In this document: positions 55,151 to 64,000 of the stretch, piece by piece
Position numbering within the stretch: the first letter of the stretch is position 1
How the letters are laid out: each line of letters begins with the position of its first letter
Origin: Muricea muricata
Taxonomy: Eukaryota; Cnidaria; Anthozoa; Malacalcyonacea; Plexauridae
DNA: 64,000 bases
Direction of reading: 5' to 3'
Assembly: GCA_963855995.1 (NCBI GenBank)
Contig: OY979723.1
Span: forward strand, 9,677,013-9,741,012
Program-made: the position numbers and the translations under genes
The notes under the pieces: generated by a model
Told to the model about the DNA's origin: nothing
Databases searched by the model: none
Seen by the model: only the letters and a program-made list of their open reading frames with translations

Positions 55151-56209
55151 TACTCCGCCTGCCGTAGGCGAGGCGGAGTTTTAAATTCGCCCCGTTTCTG
55201 TATTAATTTTTTTTCTTCTTTTTTTTTTTCGGTGTCGCAAGTAGGCGTAGCGCTCATGGGTGATACCGCTGGCACAAGCCACGAGCCGACCTAAACACGG
55301 CGTTTAAACTCAATTTCTAGCGGAATATGTCAACAAAACACGCATTTTAACATGTATGCTAGAACATCTAAACCCCAAGAAGGTTTTATGTGCAAAGATT
55401 CTCATGCAAAATGTTTTAAAACGACAAATTCCACCGCGAAACTTTAGCGAGGAGCGATGTATCGCGGTGAAGTTTTGAGAGCGTGCTTCCGTCATTTTCT
55501 GTTGTATTCCTACTTTTAAGGAAATTTAGAAATTTTTACACAAGAATCAAACGCAAATTCTACTGAAATATCTATATACAAAACACAATTTTTAACATGT
55601 AATAGTTAACAAAAAGGGACAGGAAGGTTCTTTATCAAAACATTGCTCCAGAAATGTTTTAAAACGGCAAATTTTGATAGACTCCATCATACCATGATTA
55701 AGGAGTGAGTCTAGGAAATGTGTTCCTAATTCTAAACACGTTGTGATTTCTTTCCTTGGTTTTCTATTTCTACCTATGTTGAGATGCTAGTAATACTTCG
55801 TGCAAAATGATTTATTTGCTTGTGGGATCTCATATAATTATAAAGGTAAGAGATATTTTACATTCCAATTCCAGAAATACATATGTTAGTCTGAAGTTCC
55901 CAACAAATTATATCGTGGAGAGTGGAGACTTCAGACTTAATAGCTTAGTCTAATTTTTGTTGTTTTTATAAGCGATTTACTTGTTTTGTTAGAACGTCAA
56001 CAGTCATAGCTGAGTGCGGCATTTTAGTCTTTATCTATAGTATTTATAATAACTTTCTTTATAGAAAAATTGACATGTTTATTGTTGAATAGTTGACTCA
56101 GAGAAAGGATTTCAAATTGGATATCACAGAAAATACAGATCACAGAAATACTTTTAAGGCGATTACTGTAAAGATTCTTTATCAACAAACTTTTTGAAAT
56201 AGATTTCGA

Positions 56210-57232
56210 AACAAACGTAAGCGATAAAAGTTTTATTGAAGAACAACGTTTCGAAGCCATCATGGCCTCATTATCAAGTTCAAATAACAAATATAGATAA
56301 TTTTTACAGTTAAAATTGTTTAAATGACGTTTACAAATGACGTTGACAAATGACGTTTAATCAATTGCGCAAGTTAATAAGTTCGAATTTAAGCGCTAAG
56401 ACGCACCAAAATACAATATATATGAGTATAAACCAGTGAACTCAAATGACACTGGAACGCTACGTGGAGCTGAAATTTTGAAGCCAAGATGGCGGAAATT
56501 GAAGCTCGTCTTGTAGGTATGATTATTACTGAATTCCGTATGAAAAATCGGTATCATCTCATGTGAAAATTTCATATTTTCGGCCGACTATTTTTTTTAG
56601 TACGGCTTTCCCATGGCTCTAGAAATTATAGCAAGTGGTCTTTCAGAATAACCATATTTTAGAAACAGTTCATCATAAAAAGCAAAGTTATTTGGCGAAT
56701 GAAATTCAAGTTCAGTAAAAAACCCGTGGAGAAACACAAGCAAACTTTTGTTTTTCTCGACCACCTATGAGGGATTTGAACAAAACACAGAATAATATGG
56801 ACTGCAGTTGGATTAATCTTACCTTTTCGTCTAGTTTTTAGCTTTTAGGTAGGGTATTTACCGTTAAAATCAGCATTTAGGTGCAAAAATTGAAAAACAT
56901 CGATCGGAAAACTTTAGTCATTTTTCAGCTCCCGCGAAGCCCACGCAGAAAACACGCGTGTTTTATACCTACAAGACGGCCTTCAATTTCCGCCATCTTG
57001 GCTTCACCCAAAGCTCAGGCTATTTACCTGAAGGTATCGTTCCAGTCTTATTTGAGTTCACTGGTATAAACAGACAATTGATTAAACGTCATTTGTCAAC
57101 GTCATTTGTAAACGTCATTTAAACAATTTTAACTGTAAAAATTATCTATATTTGTTATTTGAACTTGATAATGAGGCCATGATGGCTTCGAAACGTTGTT
57201 CTTCAATAAAACTTTTATCGCTTACTGTAAAG
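56210..57232. mobile_element. ~1-kb foldback element nested in the 3.5-kb insertion
   Basis: The left arm GTAAGCGATAAAAGTTTTAT mirrors ATAAAACTTTTATCGCTTAC at the right. Arms of at least 150 bp include AACGTTTCGAAGCCATCATG and the ACAAATGACGTT repeats, and a second inner pair (GAAGCCAAGATGGCGGAAAT and inverse). A direct repeat TTACTGTAAAGATT lies on both sides and may be a target duplication with divergence. The centre (56520-56980) has no convincing gene. Confidence 0.78.
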
Positions 57233-57429
57233 ATTGTTGCTATAATTATTAATATAGCGAGAAAAAAGCTCAAAAATGCATAATAAAAAAAGGAACAAAA
57301 TTTAACTTAAATTCTAACTTAAATTTAGCAAAATTTCAACTGGCACTTTCTCAATTTGCCAAAACTTTATCAGTCACCCTGCCTATATACCAATGTTTTA
57401 ACTGACACCTGAAGCTTTCTGGAAGTAAA

Positions 57430-58170
57430 TACTTTGTCAGCATGTCAAAAGTCTAACTGACAACTTGTTACTTGTGGGCATGTACAGGTCAAAGTCTAAC
57501 CAACATCTTGTCAACAAGCCAAAAGCCTTACCGACATCTTGTCAACAAGCCAAAAGCCTAACCGACATCTTGTCAACAAGCCAAAAGTCTAACTGACAAC
57601 TTATCAACAAGCCAAAAGCCTGACCAACATCTTGTCAACAAGCCAAAAGCCTGACCAACATCTTGTCAACAAGCCAAAAGCCTAACCGACATCTTGTCAA
57701 CAAGCCAAAAACCAGGGCCGAAACTAAAGCGCTAATTGGGGGGGGGTGCATATTCATATATTCGCTATCTGCACGACGAATTTCTTTTGAAATCAACGGT
57801 AATGACAACTGATTTCAAAAGAAATTCGTCGGGCAGAACGTGAATATATGAATATACCCCCCCCCCAATTAACGCTTTAGTTTCGGCCCTGCCAAAAACC
57901 TAACCGACATCTTGTCAACATGCCAAAAGTCTAACTAGGAGCATATCAACATGTCAAAAGTCCATTTCAAAGCTTGTCCACATATCAAAAGACTAACTCA
58001 GATCTTATCAACATGTCAAAAGTCTGGTCGAAAACTTGTCAACTAGTCAAAATTCTTACCAACTAACCAACATTTTATAAACATGCCAAATATTTACCTG
58101 ACACCTTATCAACACATCAAATATCTAATTCAAAGCTTGTCAATATATCAAAAGGCTAGCCAACATTTTC
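57430..58170. repeat. 31-bp minisatellite, interrupted by a MITE
   Basis: Unit core CATCTTGTCAACAAGCCAAA plus AGCCTAACCGA, spacing 31 bp, well ordered between 57510 and 57710 and increasingly diverged on both sides. Split by the hAT MITE at 57713-57891. Confidence 0.85.
57713..57891. mobile_element. 179-bp hAT-type MITE in the minisatellite
   Basis: Termini CAGGGCCGAAACTAAAGCG and CGCTTTAGTTTCGGCCCTG, inner arms GACGAATTTCTTTTGAAATC and inverse, with poly-G/poly-C near the ends. Perfect 8-bp duplication CCAAAAAC at 57705-57712 and 57892-57899. The degenerate C-rich sequences near 9760, 17150, 58540 and 63270 look like relics of the same family. Confidence 0.92.
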
Positions 58171-59046
58171 CCAACAAATTATGTCGTAAGACTTCAGGCA
58201 GTGTGCTACAGAATAGATTTAAATGATGCTATCAGGTTAATATATTGATGTATTGTATACACTTTTAGTAAAATTTTCTTTACTTGCAAAATAAAACAGC
58301 TATATGTTGGTGGTATTATGGCAAAAGAATCTTGTTTAACATATGTACTATGAAACTCTTTAATTTAAATTAAATTCTAAACAATGCAATCCTACTAGGA
58401 CTCTGGAAAGAGTGCCTGGCAGGTGACTCAGACATTGATTTTTAGTTATCTTATTGATTACATAAGATGTGCTAGCAATGTCTTAAAATGCCTTGGAAGG
58501 TACCCTAATAATAATTGATTTAAAAAGGAATTAGTTGGGCAGAACAGAAATAAGTGAATATACCCCACCCCCAATGAACTGTCTAGTTACAGCCCTGCCT
58601 GGCCTTGTGCCCATTTTCGTTTGGCAGGCGGAGTGAACGCCTTAGCAGGCGTCTTGTTTAAATTCAATTTGCCAACATTCTTTTGAATAGATGCCATTAC
58701 TTTCATGTTCAATATATTACGAAAACAGGATTCTTTTATACAGAAAATTAAGATCTGGAAGAATGTAACAACATCCGCATACCTTGTCTTCACAACAAGA
58801 ACCCTTTGTGATTTTCCTGGAAAAGCTCTCAAGCATCGCCCGCCAATTAAGCAAGCAGAATTTCATTTCGCGCACGCTATTATAAACTCTATATTTAATT
58901 TCAGTTTCAGTAAGCTATAAAGTTCAGATTGGACTTTCTATCGCTTCATTTTACACAGCACGATGTACCACAGACATGATAGAACTGCAGTGCACATGCA
59001 AACCAATACACACAGATAAAAATGGACAGAAACAGGAGCCAGAAAA

Positions 59047-59249
59047 CAGTGGCGGATCCAGGGTAAGTCAAAATAAATTATAGCAGCTCAATTTTAAATT
59101 CAAAATAACTTTATAACAATGTCATAGGTTATGAACTTCAAAAGAATAAAATCTAACCAATGAAGTTGCTTTGAAGATATTTTAAAATGTAATTATATCC
59201 TAAAATGAACTATGGTAATCTATTTTGACTTACGCTAGATCCGCCACTG
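59047..59249. mobile_element. 203-bp hAT-like MITE inside a coding exon
   Basis: Ends CAGTGGCGGATCCAGGGTAA and TTACGCTAGATCCGCCACTG, the same family as 5895-5980 with a longer core. The left paralogue at 6446-6462 (GAGCCAGAAAAAGCCAGAGG) is the empty site; AGAAAA is repeated on both sides here. The canonical 8-bp duplication is not perfect. Confidence 0.88.
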
Positions 59250-60940
59250 AGAAAAAGCCAGAGGAAAGAACACAGGTAAAGTTGTTAATCTTTAATGGTA
59301 TTACAGTGCGACTCGTCGAGGTTACTCATTTGACGAGTTAAATGAGTCAATGAAAATGTCAATAAGTTAGAGTCAATGAGACAGTGTAGCGAAAATCTAT
59401 AGTGTGGCCAAACTTACTATAAAACAAGATGTATTAAATGGTCAATAATAGTAGTTATGTAGATATGAAACCACTATAAGTATTAAAATCTGATTGGAAT
59501 TAGAAATTTACATTTGTATTCTGTGTGTTGGTTCGTTCTTAAATTAGTCCTAGAGTTTCGAATTGTTTCGAATCGAAGACAATGCTCAATTCAGAATCGG
59601 CTTTTGAAGAAAAAGTAACAAAAATAGAGAAACTCTGGATATCTCCGAATGTGGCTTGCAAGTCTAATGATAGTACTGATTAATAACACTATTCATTTCG
59701 AGATTAATTCATCATGCAAGTTGTGTAAGTAAGATCGGTCGCTACAGCAACTTGTGCCAGCTTTCACAAGTAAAACAAAGTCTAGTGATATATATTGACT
59801 CTGCTATCGGTTTCAACTTTCAATTGGTTTTAGTTAGTAATATCTATCGCAGCGAGAACACGATGTTTTACGTTGCGTGGTTGAAAATAGATTCGTATAC
59901 ATCGGCAGCGCGCATGATTTCATCTTTATTCCAAGGACTATGTCAATATAAACGTTGTGTTACGAACGTTAGCGAACAGACGTTGATAGAAAGCGTCCAT
60001 TCATGGTTGATCATATGACGAGGATATTTCACTTCTAATATCAACGTTACCTCGACGTTGTCGATATCTACTTTTAGTCGGGGAGGCAGAGGTACAAAAA
60101 TATATGTTTACTTACAATAGCGAGGGACAATTTCATTTTACGTTTATATTGTACCTTTAGGTCTAATAAATATATTTCTGCATGTTGAACGCGATAAAAT
60201 TTCTTGTGGGCTCCAGCCAACACGTTTTTCCCGAAATTTTCTATAAAACTATAATATTATTGTCAAGAAAGGCGAAATTTCAGATTTATTTCTAGGAAAA
60301 ACCACTTACGCTATCAAAAAGGTAATAAAAAATTACATATAACACATTATTATGGTTACTTTTATTTTTCACATTTTTGTTGAGTTATGAGCGTTTAAAA
60401 ACTTATTTTCCGACTAGTGCCCAGGAAATTAGCGCCATTTTAGGACACTTTCCCATTTTGAAGCAGCAATAACTCAAAAACGGCCTGAAAAACAAGGGTG
60501 CCCGTAATTATGTCTTATATGTTGTTTTTTATAAGCTTTCTTATGATACAAGTAATTTTTCAAATGAGCGAATTTGAAAGTTTACTATTTTTGACCACAT
60601 AATAGTTTTACAATAAAACTGAAGAAAAACGTGTTGATCGAAGCCCACAAGAAAAATCGGGCAAAACAACATTAACAATTGTGATATTAGGCATCCAACG
60701 GACAATTTAAGAGCAAAATTGATTTGTCCCTCGAGAAGGTAGGTAAAATTACCTCTGCCTCCCTGACTATTTCCATTTTGTCGCAACTGTCGTAATAACA
60801 ATCCTTCTCCTGGTATTAAACTACTTTGAGCTATATGCATTACTGTATTAAATTACTTTGAGCTATATACATAACCGTTTTAAACTTAAAAGTACTATAA
60901 AATAAAAAGCGACTGCGGATGGGGCAAGTCTTTCTCGACG

Positions 60941-62080
60941 ATGTGATGACGTGGATATTTCGCTTCTATTAATATCAACGTTACCTCGACGTCGTCAATT
61001 GAACGTTTAAATATTGTTGAGATTGACAACATAACCTCAACATTGACATTGCTTCAACGTCAAGAATGTAGCAGTTGACCAAGTAATTAACGTATTTGCC
61101 CACTCAGTAGGATCCTGCTTTTTTACTTTCATACAAGCGCGACCATTCTCTATGGACCATTCCCTAATTAGACCAACTTAAATTCGAAAACAATTTTAGC
61201 CCATGCAGTTGGAAAGAGCTTCCTAAATTTAGTGAAATTTTGAAGTTTGGTTGCACAATATTGTAAAATATCGAAAATAAAGTAATGTAAAATTTGCGAA
61301 TTTTGTATATATAATTTTGACTTTGTATTACGCGGGAAAAAGCGTTACCACACTTCCACATAGTGGTACCGCTTTTCCGTTCGTAATACAAAAGTGTACA
61401 AACTTCCACATTTTACAATATTTCAAATTTCCACGCTTCATATTTTACAATATTTCCACATTTTACAATATTTTGCAACCAAACTTGACTGATTGTTTGA
61501 AATTTAGGATGCTCTTTCCAGCTGTCCTAATTGATTTTCCGAATTCAAAAGTTTGTTCAATGGGGGAATGGTCCATTAGTCATATTAAGTGTAGATCGAC
61601 GTACATGCTCTATCACATCGGTCACTTTGATATATTCACGTCAAAATGGTAACTTATATATCTTAATGGCTTAATGTCCGAGAAAATGCAATATTGATAC
61701 AAGTCAATGTCATTAAACGAATTTTGCATCAACTTGATACTTGCAATTATTTGTAACTTGTGCGCTTTGGGTAATTATTGTCATTTATGTAGTTTTGCTG
61801 GTGCAGAAACAGCTGCCAGCACAAGAAGGGCGCAAAAAGACCCGGTTGTCCGTGCAGAAATGAAGGATTGTATTGCGGAGACAAATGCAAGTGTGGCACA
61901 AATGTTATCATGTGTAAAAATAACGAAGACGGGCTGACGCCTAAGCTCACGAAAAAAACAACCGAAAAATATTTGGCAGAGAAGAGAGATGAGAGCTATA
62001 GATCATATCTGGTAAGATTTTACATAGAATTTTTCATTAATTTAGCTTCATTCCGCACTAAATTTTCTTGAAATCAGTTG
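60941..62080. repeat. 1.14-kb tandem duplication, left unit
   Basis: Offset to the next unit is 1140 bp (ATGTGATGACGTGGATATTT at 60941 and 62081). Each unit has a foldback element and one CXC exon with its splice sites. Units differ by scattered substitutions, so the event is older than the 7.4-kb duplication. Confidence 0.9.
61153..61577. mobile_element. Foldback element, copy 3
   Basis: Same family as 8366-8792, moderately diverged. Confidence 0.65.
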
Positions 62081-63216
62081 ATGTGATGACGTGGATATTT
62101 CGCTTCTATTAATATCAACGTTACCTCGACGTCGTCAACTGAACTTTTAAATATTGTTGAGATTGACAACATAACCTCAACATTGACATTGTTTCAACGT
62201 CAAGAATGTAGCAGTTGACCAAGTAATTAACGTATTTGCCCGCTCAGTGCGATCCTGCTTTTTTACCTTCATACAAGCGCGACCATTCTCTATGGACCAT
62301 TCCCTAATTAGACCAACTTAAATTCGAAAACAATTTTAGCCCAGTTGGAAAGAGCTTCCTAAATTTAGTGAAATTGTGAAGTTTGGTTGTACAATGTTGT
62401 AAAATATCGAAAATAAAGTAATGTAAAATTTGCGAATTTTGTATATATAATTTTGACTTTGTATTACGCGGAAAAAAGCGTTACCACACTTCCACATAGT
62501 GGTACCGCTTTTCCGTTCGTAATACAAAAGTGTACAAACTTCCACATTTTACAATATTTCAAATTTCCACGCTTCATATTTCACAATATTTCCACATTTT
62601 ACAATATTTTGCAACCAAACTTGACTGATTGTTTGAAATTTAGGATGCTCTTTCCAGCTTTCCTAATTGATTTTCCGAATTCAAAAGTTTGTTGAATGGA
62701 GGAATGGTCCATTAGTCATATTAAGTGTAGATCGACGTACATGCTCTATCATATCGGTCACTTTGATATATTCACGTCAAAATGGTAACTTATATATCTT
62801 AATGGCTTAATATCCAAGAAAATGCAATATTGATACAAGTCAATGTCATTAAACGAATTTTGCATCAACTTGATACTTGCAGTTATTTGTAACTTGTGCG
62901 CTTTGGGTAATTATTGTCATTTATGTAGTTTTGCTGGTGCAGAAACAGCTGCCAGCACAAGAAGAGCGCAAAAAGACCCGGTTGTCCGTGCAGAAATGAA
63001 GGATTGTATTGCGGAGACAAATGCAAGTGCGGCACAAATGTTATCATGTGTAAAAATAACGAAGACGGGCTGACGCCTAAGCCCAGGAAAAAAAAAACCG
63101 AAAAATATTTGGCAGAGAAGAGAGATGAGAGCTATAGATCATATCTGGTAAGATTTCACATAGAATTTTTCATTAATTTAGCTTCATTCCGCACTAAATT
63201 TTCTTGAAATCAGTTG
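62081..63216. repeat. 1.14-kb tandem duplication, right unit
   Basis: Second unit of the tandem pair, ending near TTCTTGAAATCAGTTG, where the left unit joins it. Confidence 0.9.
62292..62713. mobile_element. Foldback element, copy 4
   Basis: Same family as 8366-8792, carried in the right 1.14-kb unit. Confidence 0.65.
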
Positions 63217-63656
63217 TTTATAAGGTTTTGTCGATTTCAAAAAAATTAGTAGGGCAGAACACGAATATATGAACATCCCCCCTCCCGCACCAACTAAATT
63301 TCTAGTGCCTCCCCCCCCCCGCGCCAACTAAATCTCTAGTTATGGTCGTGACTATTAGAAACATGAAATACCGCAAGCGAGTCGAAGATATTGAAGGTGA
63401 ACGTGAAATACCAGAATAACTGCATGTGGGAGTAAATTTCATATATACGATTCCTAACTTACATAAATATCGTTGTTTTCGGATTCGTTGTAATTCTTTC
63501 TGTTGTAGCCGTTTGTGGACGAGAATGACAGTGATAGTTCTGAAAAGGATCCGTCATCAACGCCAGGATCTCCAGAAAGTAGTCAAGTCCCTCAAGGTTA
63601 GCAGAAACATTCATGCTGAGACAAAACAGAAAGCGCAATCACTTATTAAGTAAGAA

Positions 63657-63900
63657 CTGGGGCTGGTTGTATCAAAGGTGTTTAGCTTAAACGGTGGATA
63701 AGTGAAATTTAAAAATCACTTTTACACCTTGTACGGAACTGAAATTATGAGTTTAATAGAATAAATATTAAGTTTTATATATAATTGTTCTTCTCAGGTC
63801 AAATAACTTCAGCTAGTTCGTTCACACAACATGCAAACGTGTTTTATATTTTTGACTTATCTACCGTTTAAGCTAAACACCTTTGATACAACCGGCCCCA
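63657..63900. mobile_element. Palindromic MITE, TTTAGCTTAAACGGTGGATA family, copy 3
   Basis: TGGGGCTGGTTGTATCAAAG at the left and the inverse CTTTGATACAACCGGCCCCA at the right. In the left flank copy AGTAAGAACAGATGTGTAAC (11120-11139) is uninterrupted, so this is a lineage-specific insertion in the third copy. Confidence 0.88.
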
Positions 63901-64000
63901 GATGTGTAACTTCTGTCAAAAAGTTGTCTCGCATTCACCATCTTCCTAGCAAATGTCATCACAACGTGAGCTTTCGTGTATGTACATCCGAGGAAAATAC
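63901..64000. other. Intron of the third CXC-caspase copy
   Basis: Continues parallel to 11125-11230 (TAACTTCTGTCAAAA, CACAACGTGAGCT). No exon before the window ends. Confidence 0.7.

Larger units (their letters stand above)
55152..58656. mobile_element. 3.5-kb composite insertion absent from the left flank copy
   Basis: The left flank reads TTTAATTTTATTTAAATTCA without interruption at about 6060-6072. Here it is split by 3.5 kb beginning ACTCCGCCTGCCGTAGGCGA and ending CGCCTTAGCAGGCGTCTTG. The short element at 30713-30953 has the same ends. Inside are a foldback element (56210-57232), a 31-bp minisatellite (57430-58170) and a hAT MITE. No transposase or convincing gene was recognised, so it appears non-autonomous or a nested assembly of repeats. 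Confidence 0.78.
59022..63596 (+). pseudogene. CXC-domain caspase gene, third copy: 5' half, exon 1 interrupted, window-truncated
   Basis: Exon 1 (59022-59275) starts MDRNRSQK, but a 203-bp MITE sits inside it and introduces a stop soon after. Without the MITE the exon matches 6429-6473, including its donor CACAG/GTAAAG. The CXC exon is present twice, 61793-62011 and 62929-63147, both 219 nt, phase 0 to 0, all nine Cys kept (CWCRNSC, CPCRNEGLYC, CGDKCKCG). The linker exon 63509-63596 starts PFVDENDSDSSEKDPSS and has an in-frame 24-nt deletion. The p20 and catalytic exons would lie beyond the right edge. Apart from exon 1 the exons are intact, so an alternative start could rescue it; as read it is a broken gene. 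Confidence 0.75.

Noticed and set aside
57430-58170. Possible CRISPR array (31-bp regular repeats)
   Set aside because: Repeats are contiguous with no unique spacers, in a eukaryotic genome; this is a minisatellite.

Overview
This window is nuclear DNA from an animal. Genes have spliced exons with GT..AG introns, the intergenic DNA is AT-rich, and small palindromic DNA transposons are very dense. The content fits an early-branching animal (a cnidarian is my best guess, a sponge possible): an axonemal dynein heavy-chain 5' end, an expanded caspase family, a THAP relic and Tc1, hAT and LINE remnants. No species-level assignment is possible from sequence alone.

Layout. (1) 0.47-4.8 kb, minus strand: the first four coding exons of an axonemal dynein heavy chain, running out of the left edge. 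(2) 6.4-13.2 kb, plus: a five-exon caspase gene of 396 codons with a nine-cysteine CXC-like domain in front of the protease. (3) Its body plus the next caspase exon (about 7466-14853) is repeated almost identically at 14855-22210. The second copy lacks exon 1, and the junction cuts through a catalytic exon. (4) 21.8-25.2 kb: the 3' part of a gene with two caspase domains in tandem, then a Tc1 remnant. (5) 28.3-29.6 kb and 45.0-45.9 kb, minus: two intronless caspases with a QNCRG active site and long Thr/Arg-rich tails of about 14-residue repeats (435 and 328 aa). (6) 32.1-35.0 kb and 38.4-41.3 kb: two complete four-exon single-domain caspases. (7) 47.9-53.1 kb: a complete seven-exon gene of 598 codons with two caspase domains in one reading frame. 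(8) 53.2-54.5 kb: Tc1 and LINE remnants. (9) 54.5-64 kb: a second copy of the left flank and of the CXC-caspase 5' half. Its first exon is broken by a MITE, its CXC exon is tandemly duplicated, and it runs out of the right edge.

The introned caspase genes share a plan: a short first exon, or exon 1 plus a CXC exon; a linker exon (97 nt in most, 112 or 88 nt in the CXC genes); a p20 exon ending just after the catalytic-His motif SHGN; and an exon with the catalytic Cys and the small subunit. Every linker exon is phase 0 in and phase 1 out, so domains can be appended without breaking frame. All the multi-exon models given here were checked by exon length and phase.

Most remarkable are the tandem double-caspase protein whose N-terminal unit has a degenerate active site (QVCRA, no Trp in the substrate pocket), the CXC-caspase fusion, and the repeat-tailed intronless caspases. 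Paralogous empty sites date many of the MITE insertions. The near-identity of the 7.4-kb tandem repeat means an assembly artefact must be excluded.
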